The notes under the pieces were generated by a model. The model was not told where the DNA came from. It saw only the letters and a program-made list of their open reading frames with translations, and did not search any database. DNA of 55,524 nucleotides from an uncultured Allobaculum sp. (GTDB lineage Bacteria; Bacillota_I; Bacilli_A; Erysipelotrichales; Erysipelotrichaceae): the NCBI GenBank assembly GCA_910579655.1, contig CAJTVE010000013.1, forward strand, positions 1-55,524, given 5' to 3'. Shown one piece after another: positions 8,489 through 17,057 of the stretch. The translations under genes were made by a program, and so were the position numbers. How positions within the stretch are numbered: the first letter of the stretch is position 1; each line of letters begins with the position of its first letter.

Positions 8489-9523
8489 ATGGAAGAAGAA
8501 AGAATTCTGGATGGAGCCGAAACTGCAGAAGAGAGCAGTTCGGATCTTGAACAGGCGCTTCGCCCGGCTTCGCTGAAAGAGTATATCGGGCAGGATGAAC
8601 TGAAACACAATCTCAACGTATTCATTCAGGCTGCCAGAAGCCGTAATGAAGTGCTCGACCATGTTCTGTTATATGGTCCGCCAGGACTTGGAAAAACAAC
8701 GCTGGCGATGATTATCGCCAATGAAATGAAGGGCAATCTGGTGACAGTCTCCGGCCCGGCCCTGCAAAAAAGCGGGGATCTGGCTGCTGTGCTCTCCACA
8801 TTAGAAGCCGGAGATGTTTTATTTATTGACGAAATTCACCGGCTGCCCCGCCAGATTGAAGAAATTCTCTATCCAGCGATGGAAGATTTCTATCTGGATA
8901 TTATTGTCGGCAAAGAAGGCGCTTCGGCCCATTCTTTAAGACTCGCCCTGCCGCCCTTTACCTTAGTTGGAGCAACCACCAGAGCCGGGGATTTGTCGGC
9001 CCCATTGCGAGACCGCTTTGGAATCATCCTGCCGCTGCAGTATTACGCCAGGCAGGATCTGGAACGCATTGTCAGTCGGACGGCAGGCATTCTGGATGTT
9101 GAGATGGATGAGGATGCCGTATCCGAAGTTGCCTTGCGATCGCGTGGGACGCCGCGGATTGCCAACCGGCTGCTGCGCCGCATCCGCGACTTTGCGCAGG
9201 TGTACAACGATGGCCTGATTACCCGCCAGGTCGCAAAAGATGCCCTCAACCGTCTCAATGTGGATGAACTGGGTCTGGACACAACGGACCGCCGGTTTCT
9301 CGAAGGGATTATCTTCCGCTTTAAAGGCGGCCCGGTCGGCCTGGAAGCGCTGGCCAGTTCGATTGGTGAAGATACAGCAACCCTCAGTGATATGTATGAG
9401 CCATACCTGCTTCAGATCGGTCTGATTAACCGGACGCCCAGAGGCCGGGTGGCGACTAGCAAGGCGTATGAGCATTTAGGGGTGCTGCCCGAAGAGCTTT
9501 CGGGTAAAGGTTTGCCCGATTGA
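8489..9523 (+). CDS. ruvB: Holliday junction helicase ATPase RuvB
   Basis: AAA+ motor that drives branch migration with RuvA. 344 residues from the ATG at 8489, the standard length. Features: LRPASLKEYIGQDELKHNL near the N-terminus, Walker A GPPGLGKTTL at about 62-71, Walker B LFIDEIHRL, sensor and arginine-finger region SAPLRDRFG, and a C-terminal winged helix ending TPRGRVATSKAYEHLG. AAAGGAAG at 8470-8477 supports this start over an in-frame ATG at 8405, which would add 28 residues that do not look like RuvB. Terminator at 9554. ruvC is absent, as is usual in Firmicutes. Confidence 0.96.
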   Translation: MEEERILDGAETAEESSSDLEQALRPASLKEYIGQDELKHNLNVFIQAARSRNEVLDHVLLYGPPGLGKTTLAMIIANEMKGNLVTVSGPALQKSGDLAAVLSTLEAGDVLFIDEIHRLPRQIEEILYPAMEDFYLDIIVGKEGASAHSLRLALPPFTLVGATTRAGDLSAPLRDRFGIILPLQYYARQDLERIVSRTAGILDVEMDEDAVSEVALRSRGTPRIANRLLRRIRDFAQVYNDGLITRQVAKDALNRLNVDELGLDTTDRRFLEGIIFRFKGGPVGLEALASSIGEDTATLSDMYEPYLLQIGLINRTPRGRVATSKAYEHLGVLPEELSGKGLPD

Positions 9524-9553
9524 TCGATACAATTCAATTTGAACCGGCATCTG

Positions 9554-9582
9554 TGATCTTCGACTTTCGAGGATCATTTTTT
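9554..9582 (+). terminator. Terminator after ruvB
   Basis: Stem TGATCTTCGA/TCGAGGATCA (9554-9563 with 9567-9576, one G-U) and six T. Confidence 0.85.
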
Positions 9583-9617
9583 CCGTATCCGTACCATACC
9601 CGTAATAGAAAGAAAAT

Positions 9618-9668
9618 CAGACGGCTTTTCAGGACAGCCGAATCATCCAAAATCCTGAAGGTCGTCTG
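9618..9668 (+). promoter_or_regulatory. Hairpin before the recJ start
   Basis: CAGACG/CGTCTG (9618-9623 with 9663-9668) and TTCAGGA/TCCTGAA (9628-9634 with 9653-9659) form a two-part stem ending 12 bases before the recJ ATG. No T-run follows, and no canonical Shine-Dalgarno lies between the stem and the ATG. Confidence 0.6.
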
Positions 9669-9680
9669 TCCGAGAAATTT

Positions 9681-11237
9681 ATGAAAAATCTGAGTGATTT
9701 TACCCGAAAGGTTCTCTCAGCCATGAACCCGGATCCTGAACTGGCTCGCCAGGTTCTCAATCCGCAGGGACTCTATCCCATCAGCCAGAGTGAGAGCATG
9801 AAAAACTTTGTGGACCGGATGGAAAAGGCTCGAGAGAACCAGGAAAATATTCTGGTCGCCGGTGACTATGACTGCGATGGCATTCTGTCGTCTGCGATTT
9901 TTGTGGAAGGATTAAAAGCCTATGGCCTGTGTGTCGGTTATTACATTCCCGACCGGATCAAGGAAGGCTACGGCCTCAAACCGAAAACTGTAGAGATGGC
10001 TTATGACAAAGGCTACAGCTTGATTGTGACCTGTGATAATGGCGTCAAAGCTGACGGGGCTTTGAAGCGGGCAAAAGAACTGGGCGTGGAAGTCATTGTG
10101 ACTGATCATCACCTGTTGCCAGAAAGCGTGGACTGTGCAGTTCTGGTTCATCCCGATACTCTGGAAGATGCCTTTTCAACCTTGTGCGGGGCAGGTGTGG
10201 CTTATGAATGCCTGCGGGCGCTTGGCATTGAGCAGGATCGGTTTTTAATCTGGGCGGCCATGGCTTCGATTGCGGACTGCATGGAAGTACGCGGCCAGAC
10301 ACGGGCCATTATTCAGGAAGGACTGAAGCTTTTTAACCAGAAAGGCGAACCGCATCTTGAACCCTTTGTCCGTTCCAAGCCCATTACCGAGCGGGATGCT
10401 GCTTTCCAGATTGCACCGCGGGTCAATTCGATTGGCCGGCTGGCGGATCGGGCGAATGTGAATACATTTGTCCGCTATCTTGAAGCCGTCAATCCCCGCC
10501 TGATCAGCCAGTATTCTGATAAAGTCATTGCGCTCAATGAAAACCGGAAGCAGTTATGCAGCCTGGTTTATGCCCAAAGCCAGGCATTGATCCATCCGAC
10601 ATGGAATGTTTTGCTGGCGATGAATCCTGATTTCCATGAAGGCGTCATTGGTCTTGCAGCGGGCAATCTTTGTTCCCAATATGGCAAGCCGGCGATCGTC
10701 TGCACGAAGTGTGAAAGCGGCTATAAAGGCAGTATGCGTGGGCCGAAAGGCTTCCATTGCCTGAACTTCCTGTCTGAATTCGATGGCTACAGCGCGCTGG
10801 GCGGTCATGCCCAGGCAGCCGGCTTTACTGTCCGAAAAGAGCGATGGGAAGACTTTGAAACCTTTGTGAAGACGTATTCCCGCAAGTTTGAATGGGAAGC
10901 TGTTGAAGAAGTGACGGTATCCATTGAACCGGAAGAAATTACCATCGAAAATATCCGCTCGCTCGATGCTTTCCGTCCCTTTGGCCAGGGGTTTGAACTC
11001 CCTAGATTCCGCCTTGACCAGCCAAAGATCGTCAGCCAGTTTGACCTGTCCGGCGGGGCGCACCGCAAATTCACGCTGGCCAATGGTGTCCAGGCGATTC
11101 ATTTCAACCAGTCCAGCACGGATGCTGCCAGTGATCCTTCAACCATTGAATCCCTGATCGGCACCTTGTCGATTTCCTGTTATCGAGGCAGAGAATCCGC
11201 TGATTTTGTGATTGATGAGATCGTCTACCGGATCTGA
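9681..11237 (+). CDS. recJ: Single-stranded-DNA exonuclease RecJ
   Basis: DHH-family 5'-3' ssDNA exonuclease of recombination and repair. 518 residues, shorter than E. coli RecJ (577) and much shorter than the ~780-residue Bacillus form, so it is a minimal version. Motifs: GDYDCDGILSS at about 60-70 (motif I), TCDNGVKADG (motif II), VTDHHLLPE (DHH motif) at about 139-147, then ASIADCMEV. RVNSIGR and GGHAQAAGF of the DHHA1 domain follow, with a C-terminal OB-fold region containing RPFGQGFELP. All metal ligands appear present. It stands alone between the ruvB terminator and apt. The start lacks a good ribosome site and is preceded by a hairpin. Confidence 0.92.
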   Translation: MKNLSDFTRKVLSAMNPDPELARQVLNPQGLYPISQSESMKNFVDRMEKARENQENILVAGDYDCDGILSSAIFVEGLKAYGLCVGYYIPDRIKEGYGLKPKTVEMAYDKGYSLIVTCDNGVKADGALKRAKELGVEVIVTDHHLLPESVDCAVLVHPDTLEDAFSTLCGAGVAYECLRALGIEQDRFLIWAAMASIADCMEVRGQTRAIIQEGLKLFNQKGEPHLEPFVRSKPITERDAAFQIAPRVNSIGRLADRANVNTFVRYLEAVNPRLISQYSDKVIALNENRKQLCSLVYAQSQALIHPTWNVLLAMNPDFHEGVIGLAAGNLCSQYGKPAIVCTKCESGYKGSMRGPKGFHCLNFLSEFDGYSALGGHAQAAGFTVRKERWEDFETFVKTYSRKFEWEAVEEVTVSIEPEEITIENIRSLDAFRPFGQGFELPRFRLDQPKIVSQFDLSGGAHRKFTLANGVQAIHFNQSSTDAASDPSTIESLIGTLSISCYRGRESADFVIDEIVYRI

Positions 11238-11610
11238 GGCACTGAGTAAGCTGGATTTGACATCATTTCTGGCGGCCTGTCTGCTTCGGATGCCAACAAT
11301 CTTGCCCGATTGAACAGAAAAAGGCAGTCAGATGTTCCTGATTGTCGAAAATGTGGATTCCACATCGAAAAAACATTTTCGAAATGAGACGGAATGCCAA
11401 TCGGACAGTAAAATAGAAACGTGGCTGTAAGGGATTTTTCATGACTGAAATTGTCCCTTGAAAAAGGAACCGGTCTTTGACCGATTCAGGACTGTTCACC
11501 AGGCCACAGTGAAGAAAAAACAAAATTCAAGAATAATCCAGTCAATCAAGAAGTAAAAATGAAAAGAAAGGAGCGGCTGTCCGCAATTATTAGGACAGCC
11601 TGTCGATACC
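11238..11610 (+). other. recJ-apt intergenic region, apt leader
   Basis: 373 bp with no supported gene. It holds the inverted repeat TCGAAAATGT/ACATTTTCGA (11345-11354 with 11373-11382) around an inner GTGGATTCCAC palindrome, and a smaller stem near 11472-11490. Neither has a T-tail. A short out-of-frame ORF (ATG 11559, 28 codons) overlaps the apt start and may only be chance. Confidence 0.5.
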
Positions 11611-11613
11611 ATG
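11567..11613 (+). promoter_or_regulatory. Ribosome site separated from apt ATG by a hairpin
   Basis: AAAGGAG at 11567-11573 is the only Shine-Dalgarno near apt, but it is 37 bases from the ATG. Between them lies the perfect 8-bp hairpin GGCTGTCC/GGACAGCC (11575-11582 with 11593-11600). Without the hairpin the spacing is about 11 bases. Confidence 0.7.
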
Positions 11614-12132
11614 GATCTAAAAGAAAGAATTGCGACCATCCCTGATTATCCAAAACCAGGCATTATGTTTCGGGATATCACCCCGATTCTTGCTGACCCG
11701 AAAGCTTTAAAACAGGCCTCTGAAGGCCTGGCAGAATTTGCCAAAGACGTCGATGCAAATGTCATCGTTGCTCCAGAAGCGCGGGGCTTTATGTTTGGCA
11801 TTCCGGCAGCTCTCGAAGCTGACTTGCCATTCATTCCAGTCCGTAAACCTGGAAAACTGCCAAGAAAAACCATCGAAGAATCCTATACGCTCGAATACGG
11901 CACCGACCGTTTACAGATGCATGCGGATGATTTGCCTGCAGGCAGCCGCGTTTTAATCGTCGATGACTTACTGGCCACTGGCGGCACTTCTGAAGCCATT
12001 GCCAAACTGATCAAAAAAGCGGGCAGTGAAGTGGCTGGCTATTCCTTTGTCGTTGAACTCGATGACCTGCACGGCCGTGATCGTTTAACTGACGCTCCAG
12101 TCATGACTCTGCTGCATTACGAAGGCGAATAA
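11611..12132 (+). CDS. apt: Adenine phosphoribosyltransferase
   Basis: Purine salvage enzyme: adenine plus PRPP gives AMP and pyrophosphate. 173 residues, the standard length. The N-terminus MDLKERIATIPDYPKPGIMFRDI is typical, as is the base-binding APEARGFMFG segment at about 54-63. The PRPP loop VLIVDDLLATGGT is at 114-126. apt next to rel is a common order in Firmicutes, and recJ-apt-rel as found here matches Bacillus. The gene has its own terminator 80 bp later. The start is fixed by homology although its ribosome site lies across a hairpin, so translation may be structure-dependent. Confidence 0.95.
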   Translation: MDLKERIATIPDYPKPGIMFRDITPILADPKALKQASEGLAEFAKDVDANVIVAPEARGFMFGIPAALEADLPFIPVRKPGKLPRKTIEESYTLEYGTDRLQMHADDLPAGSRVLIVDDLLATGGTSEAIAKLIKKAGSEVAGYSFVVELDDLHGRDRLTDAPVMTLLHYEGE

Positions 12133-12522
12133 ACAGAGCCTTTCCGGACGTTTAAGCGGCAAAAAAACACAAAAAAAGCAGACCAACGCACTGGAATTTT
12201 AGAGCCTCAACAGGCTGAAATCGCAGAAGGATACCCGTTTTGTTCACTGAACCTGAACGGAAAGCCTTTATTTTTTGCGATCTTCAGCCTTTTTTTGTAT
12301 AAATTGGCATAAATTCAGGTGAACGAACGGTATTTAAAGCAGGATTGAAGCAAAATAAAAGCATTCCCCGGCAAATCTGGCGTTTCTTTTGTGGGCGATG
12401 TCAGACTTAGCCAAACAGCAGTAAAAGGAATCAGTTAGAAATCAATCGATTTGAAGTTAAAACAGAAGCAGGCAGGTTTGAAGACTGCCTGCCTCTTTGC
12501 CATATAGAGAAGGAGGACTAAG
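12133..12522 (+). other. apt-rel intergenic region
   Basis: 390 bp. Holds the apt terminator (12212-12296). AT-rich sequence after it (12298-12320, ATAAATTGGCATAAATT) may contain the rel promoter, but no clean -35/-10 pair stands out. A CAGGCAG/CTGCCTG hairpin near 12470-12494 lies just before the rel ribosome site AAGGAGG. Confidence 0.5.
12212..12296 (+). terminator. Terminator after apt
   Basis: AGGCTGAA/TTCAGCCT (12213-12220 with 12283-12290) plus TCGCA/TGCGA form a long stem with an inner GTTCA/TGAAC hairpin, followed by six T. Confidence 0.75.
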
Positions 12523-14736
12523 ATGCCAGACAAAAAAAGCGTCACGATGGATCAGTGTATGGACAATATCCGTACCTACATCAAGAAGCCGGAAAACCTT
12601 GAGCTGATTGAGAAAGCGTGGAAATTTGCAGAAAAGGCCCATGAAGGTCAGTACCGGAAATCCGGCGAACCCTATGTCATTCATGTCATCCAGGTAGCCA
12701 ACATTCTTGCCGGCCTTCATTGTTCTCCAAAAACCATTGCAGCCGGTCTTTTGCACGACACGATGGAAGATGTGGACTGGGTTACCTATGACGTTCTGGA
12801 AAAAGAATTTTCCAAGGAGATTGCCGACCTGGTTGAAGCAGTCACCAAAGTCGGCAAGATCAACCGGGAATTCAAGGATGAAAAGGAGTATCAGGCCAGC
12901 AACCACCGTAAAATTTTTATCGCCATGGCCAAAGATATCCGTGTCATTTTAATCAAGCTGGCTGACCGGCTCCATAATATGCGCACCCTTGAATACCAGC
13001 CCGAAGCCAAGCAGCAGCGAATCGCCAAAGAAACCTTGCAGGTGTATGCGCCCATTGCCCACCGGCTTGGTATTTCCAAAGTGAAAAACGAACTGGAAGA
13101 CCTTTCTTTTAAATATCTGTATCCAAAACAATACCAGCTGGTCAAGACGATGGTGGCCGAGCGCGAAACGGAACGCAACGCCCAGGTCAACGAGATGATT
13201 ACGGATATCGAATATATCCTCAAAGAATACAACATCCCCTACCGGATCTTTGGCCGCTCCAAACACTTCTATTCCATCTATAAAAAGATGGTGACCAAAA
13301 ACAAACGCTTTGAAGAAATCCTCGACCTGCAGGCCATTCGCATCGTTACCGATTCCATTCCGCACTGCTACGAGGTGCTTGGCTACATCCATGCCACTTA
13401 CAAACCCATTCCTGGCCGTTTTAAAGACTATATCGCAATGCCAAAAAGCAATATGTATCAATCGCTGCATACTACTGTAGTCAGCCCGGGATCTGGCAAC
13501 ATCTTTGAAATTCAGATTCGCACGGAAGAGATGGACTCCATCGCCGAAAAAGGGGTTGCGGCCCACTGGCTTTATAAAGAAAACGGCAAGCCAGGCTATG
13601 AAGAAAGCAACATCAAAGAAATGGAAGACAAGCTTTCGTGGTTTCGTGACTTTTCGATTATCACCGATGAAGAAAGTGAAGATCCGCTCGAATACATGTC
13701 CACCGTTCAAAAGGATATTTTCGAAGCCAATGTTTATTGCTTCACCCCGCGCGGCAAAGTGATCGCTTTGCCAAGCGGCTCCACCCCCATTGACTTTGCG
13801 TACCGTGTTCATACGGAAGTCGGCAACCATACGGTGGGAGCTGTGGTGAACAGTGCGATCGTTCCATTGAATACACCGCTCAAAACTGGTGATGTGGTTA
13901 AGATCATGACCAGCAAAACCTCACCAGGGCCTAGCAGTGACTGGATCAAGATTGTCAAATCGGCGCATGCCCGCAATAAGATCCGATCGTTCTACCAGAA
14001 AAAAGATCTGAAAGAACGCAAGGAACTCATCCGTGAAGGCCAGCAGATTCTCGAAGCGGAATTCAAAAATTCCGGACTGGATCTGATTGACGTCAAACAC
14101 TCCAAGCGCATTGAGTCGGTATTACAGTCGCTTTCTTACCGCAGCCAGGATGATCTGTTTGTGGCGATTGCCACGAAGCGCATTCCGGCCAGTGTGGTTC
14201 TCGAACGGCTCAATACGGGCAAAGCAGCGATGGATGACAACGAAGAAATCCTCAAGCTGTTTTCCAAAAACGAAAACCATACCAAGCCAACCGCCTGTGG
14301 TGTCATTGTGCCGGGGATCGATACAATTCAGGTTTCGCTGGCGCCATGCTGCAGCCCCATACCAGGCGATGAAATTGTCGGCTTTGTCTCCAAAGGCAAA
14401 GGGGTCAAAGTCCATCGCAAAGACTGCCCGAATATCGCCAAGGAAAGCAAGCGTCTGATTCCGGTGTACTGGGGCGATGAGCTGGAAGAAAAGAACTACT
14501 CCGTTTATCTGCAGATTGACTCGGAAGATCGCAACTACCTGCTTTCGGATCTGGTCACCTGTTTCCAGCAAAACGGCGTCAGCATCAAATCCATCAACTC
14601 GACCGTCGACAGCGAATCGTTGATGGCTGTGACCAAAACAGAAGTCGGCGTCAAAGATGCTGCCCAATTGGAGCGTCTGATCGCCAACCTGAAAAAGGTG
14701 CGCTCTGTTGTAGAAGTGACCCGCACAATTCTCTGA
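12523..14736 (+). CDS. rel: Bifunctional (p)ppGpp synthetase/hydrolase Rel
   Basis: Stringent-response enzyme that makes and degrades (p)ppGpp. 737 residues, full length for the Firmicute Rel. The HD hydrolase domain includes H78-D79 in LLHDTMEDVDW. The synthetase domain has RSKHFYSIYKKM and AMPKSNMYQSLHTTV. The TGS domain has VYCFTPRGKVIALPSGSTPIDFA near residues 405-425. A helical linker and conserved-cysteine region CCSPIPGDEIVGFVSKGKGV follow, then a C-terminal ACT domain. Hydrolase and synthetase residues both look intact, so it should be bifunctional. AAGGAGG precedes the ATG, and a strong terminator ends the transcript. It is downstream of apt but separated by a terminator. Confidence 0.96.
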   Translation: MPDKKSVTMDQCMDNIRTYIKKPENLELIEKAWKFAEKAHEGQYRKSGEPYVIHVIQVANILAGLHCSPKTIAAGLLHDTMEDVDWVTYDVLEKEFSKEIADLVEAVTKVGKINREFKDEKEYQASNHRKIFIAMAKDIRVILIKLADRLHNMRTLEYQPEAKQQRIAKETLQVYAPIAHRLGISKVKNELEDLSFKYLYPKQYQLVKTMVAERETERNAQVNEMITDIEYILKEYNIPYRIFGRSKHFYSIYKKMVTKNKRFEEILDLQAIRIVTDSIPHCYEVLGYIHATYKPIPGRFKDYIAMPKSNMYQSLHTTVVSPGSGNIFEIQIRTEEMDSIAEKGVAAHWLYKENGKPGYEESNIKEMEDKLSWFRDFSIITDEESEDPLEYMSTVQKDIFEANVYCFTPRGKVIALPSGSTPIDFAYRVHTEVGNHTVGAVVNSAIVPLNTPLKTGDVVKIMTSKTSPGPSSDWIKIVKSAHARNKIRSFYQKKDLKERKELIREGQQILEAEFKNSGLDLIDVKHSKRIESVLQSLSYRSQDDLFVAIATKRIPASVVLERLNTGKAAMDDNEEILKLFSKNENHTKPTACGVIVPGIDTIQVSLAPCCSPIPGDEIVGFVSKGKGVKVHRKDCPNIAKESKRLIPVYWGDELEEKNYSVYLQIDSEDRNYLLSDLVTCFQQNGVSIKSINSTVDSESLMAVTKTEVGVKDAAQLERLIANLKKVRSVVEVTRTIL

Positions 14737-14799
14737 AGAGACTGCCTGTGGATTCGAATCAAGAGGCAGGACAGTTCACCTTCTTTCATCTAAATATTC

Positions 14800-14861
14800 A
14801 GGACAGTTTCTAGAAATGGATATCCATCGCTCTATCCATCATCAGAAACTGTCCTTTTTTT
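14800..14861 (+). terminator. Terminator after rel
   Basis: Perfect 12-bp stem AGGACAGTTTCT/AGAAACTGTCCT (14800-14811 with 14844-14855) around a 32-nt loop, then TTTTTT. Confidence 0.85.
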
Positions 14862-14981
14862 GATCGAAAACTGTCTATCTGTTATCGCCTATCTTGCCCA
14901 TAAAAAATGTAAGAATTAAGCCATAAATGATGATTCTGTTTTGGATGAGGGCTCTCTTTTGGGACAGTCGTCTGACAGAGA

Positions 14982-15010
14982 TTGCCTTCTTCCCAAAATT
15001 AAAGCATAAT
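14982..15010 (+). promoter_or_regulatory. Sigma-A-type promoter for the lipoprotein
   Basis: TTGCCT (14982-14987), 17-base spacer, CATAAT (15005-15010). The gene starts 62 bases further on. Confidence 0.5.
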
Positions 15011-15071
15011 TGAACCATTAAGCTTCGCAATGTTTTTACATTGCGGAAAATGTATCAGGAAAGGATTCTGT

Positions 15072-15557
15072 ATGAAAAGAACAAAACGTTTTGTAGCTGC
15101 TTCGCTTTGTGCCCTGCTGTTAGCCGGTTGTGGCGGTGTATCAAAAGAAGTCACCTCCACCTGCACCGCAGAAATGCCCGGCGCCGGTCTTGTGATGAGC
15201 GCTGTCATTAAAGCCCCAGCTGAAGATGCCGAAATTTCTTCCATTGATTTCAAATTCGAAATGCCATTCGCTGCGATCCGGGAAGCCGCAGGCGATGCTG
15301 CAGCGAATCTGAGTGATTCTGAGGTAAAGTCGATCGTGGAATCCCAGGAAGAAACCTATATTTCTACCATCACCACCCTGCTTGGTGTAGACGCTGCGGA
15401 TATCAAAACTGAAGTCACCGACTCCGCATTAAATATGGAAATTTCTATGAAAGACTTTGACAAGATCCGTACAGTGTTTGACATCAGCGAAGATCAGAAA
15501 ATGATCTATAAAGATATTGTTTCTGGTGCTGAATCCAATGGTTTCGCCTGCGAATAA
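15072..15557 (+). CDS. Small lipoprotein of unknown function
   Basis: 161 residues with a clear lipoprotein signal: MKRTKRF, a hydrophobic stretch and the lipobox LLAGC, giving Cys21 as the acylated residue. The mature protein is acidic, alpha/beta-looking and rich in Asp, Glu, Ala and Ser. A run of charged helices lies at about 75-100, and the C-terminus is SGAESNGFACE. Size and pattern vaguely recall DUF1307 (YehR-like) lipoproteins, but I cannot confirm this. ATG15072 has AGGAAAGG upstream; an in-frame ATG at 15030 would precede the signal. It stands alone between terminators under its own promoter. Expected on the outer face of the membrane, processed by LspA. Confidence 0.85.
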   Translation: MKRTKRFVAASLCALLLAGCGGVSKEVTSTCTAEMPGAGLVMSAVIKAPAEDAEISSIDFKFEMPFAAIREAAGDAAANLSDSEVKSIVESQEETYISTITTLLGVDAADIKTEVTDSALNMEISMKDFDKIRTVFDISEDQKMIYKDIVSGAESNGFACE

Positions 15558-15819
15558 GAGAGGCAGGCCAATTCGTTGAATCAGGATGGAAGCGGGACTG
15601 AATCGGACAGAACATCAAGCGGTTGAACAGAGAAAAACAGATTGAGAAATTGAGATTCCAGCCAAATGTAAGCAGATGCTTTCCAGAAACGGGCTGGTTT
15701 TGATCCTTGGCTGACTTGGAAACCGATCTTGAAAACGCATCACTTCTGATCTTAGAAACCTGGCTGGAGGTTCAGATTCAATTCCAGCTTTCCACAACAA
15801 TTAATCATCCGAACTCATC

Positions 15820-15884
15820 AAGGACGGACATTCTGAGTATGAAGGGATACACCAGAGATTCAGAGAATCTGTCCTTTTTGTTTT
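15820..15884 (+). terminator. Terminator-like structure downstream of the lipoprotein
   Basis: AAGGAC/GTCCTT (15820-15825 with 15871-15876) with inner ATTCTGA pairing, followed by TTTTTGTTTTTATTC. It lies 260 bp past the lipoprotein stop. Confidence 0.5.
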
Positions 15885-15959
15885 TATTCTTATCCGATTG
15901 CTGTTGGTTTTGAATAGTAAGCCAGGCAAAGACAGACACTGAGTTTTATTGGGGCGAAA

Positions 15960-15990
15960 GAAAAATCCCGCAGGAATTCACCCGCGGGAG
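15960..15990 (-). terminator. Minus-strand terminator
   Basis: On the minus strand TCCCGC...GCGGGA (15989-15984 with 15971-15966) is followed by TTTTT. Probably for leftward transcripts. Confidence 0.55.
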
Positions 15991-16382
15991 ATGGAGATCA
16001 TTATTACCTTAACTTTTCAGGAAGTTGTAACTGAATCCTGACAATTCATTTTCAACAAACTTAAAGATCTCTATAACAACTTTATCTAAAGTGATATTAA
16101 AGCTAAGTGTCTACTTTTGTCTGGAAGAACTGCATTCAAAGTTTGGCTATAATGGTAACCGAAACATTGAGCTGACAGTGTTCTTTCGTTTTTATGGATT
16201 ATAGATATAAATAGTCTATATAGTTTTTATAATAAATGAATAAGGGTTGTACCAACAAACCGATATATAATTTGATGATTCTCGGTTACAAATCGTTGCA
16301 AAGTACAGGTTTATTAAGCTGGCAGATAATTCGAATCATACAATGGACTTTGGGATTCATTGCTAATAAAGAAAAGTCTGTA

Positions 16383-17057
16383 TTAGTGAATCCTGCAATT
16401 CTGGATTTCTTCCAGGGAACTACGCCGGAGCGCACGCATCAGATCCCCGCGCTCATCATCGCCATCGTACAGGACGTTAACGAGGCAGACTTTAAAATGG
16501 GAGTTCGGTACAATTTCCAATGAATTTTCTTCCTGATAGACTTGAAATCTTTCCATGTTGACAACGGGTTCGCCATTAAAGATTTCTTCACCAGTGTCGT
16601 TCCAACGCTGCTGGTTGGTCAGGATAATGAGGACAACATCTTTGATCTGGCAACCATCTTTTTCGTAAGCTGCTCTGGCATAGGCAGGGGAATAGGATTC
16701 GAGCTGAGCCAAACTGAGTGGTTTGTTCATCAAAAAACGGACATCATAGACTTGATGATTGATATCCTTGGCAAAGATGTCCCTTGGTGATGAGGGCAGC
16801 AGGTGAGAGGAATGACCAGGGGATGTTTTTCTATTTCTTTTCTGCTTTTTCTCTGTTTTTCTTGGGGCCGCCGAACTGCGGGCAGATTTTTCTTTTTTGT
16901 CTTTTGACTGCAAGGCTTTCTGGGCAGAGATGTCGATCGCATTTCCAGGTTTGTTTTCTGAAGAGCGGCCCTGTGTGGAGGCAGAAGCGCCTTTGTGCGG
17001 AGGATCCGGCACGAGGTCCTGATCAAATTTTTGTTCAATCAATTTTGATTTATTCAT
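16383..17057 (-). CDS. Possible PD-(D/E)XK (Rpn-like) protein fragment
   Basis: 224 residues. Residues 1-90 are low-complexity, basic and disorder-like (SKDKKEKSARSSAAPRKTEK). The rest has KPLSLAQLESYSPAYARAAYEKDG, KDVVLIILTNQQ and DGDDERGDLMRAL. This resembles the second half of Rpn/PD-(D/E)XK 'transposase' proteins: a YF/YT segment, a hydrophobic strand, then G-DDE-GDLM. The nuclease motifs expected at the N-terminus are not visible, so it may be truncated or rearranged. AAAGGA lies 13 bases before the ATG, a poor spacing. It borders an AT-rich stretch. Function uncertain; it could also be an unrelated orphan. Confidence 0.5.
   Translation of the reverse strand: MNKSKLIEQKFDQDLVPDPPHKGASASTQGRSSENKPGNAIDISAQKALQSKDKKEKSARSSAAPRKTEKKQKRNRKTSPGHSSHLLPSSPRDIFAKDINHQVYDVRFLMNKPLSLAQLESYSPAYARAAYEKDGCQIKDVVLIILTNQQRWNDTGEEIFNGEPVVNMERFQVYQEENSLEIVPNSHFKVCLVNVLYDGDDERGDLMRALRRSSLEEIQNCRIH

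Larger units (their letters stand above)
15558..16382. other. Long gene-free region, partly AT-rich
   Basis: 825 bp with no convincing gene. A plus-strand terminator-like structure lies at 15820-15884. A minus-strand hairpin at 15960-15990 could end transcripts from the 16383-17057 gene. Sequence from about 16000 to 16300 is visibly AT-rich: 13 of 60 bases are G or C from 16201. It contains a TATAAT (16148) with nothing obvious downstream. Origin unclear; possibly a remnant of imported DNA. Confidence 0.5.

Noticed and set aside
12949..13830. Long minus-strand frame of 293 codons inside rel
   Set aside because: Antisense shadow of a clearly conserved gene; no independent start signals or recognisable product.
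16236..16523. 95-codon frame (+) in the AT-rich patch
   Set aside because: No ribosome site; its second half is antisense to the better-supported gene at 16383-17057.
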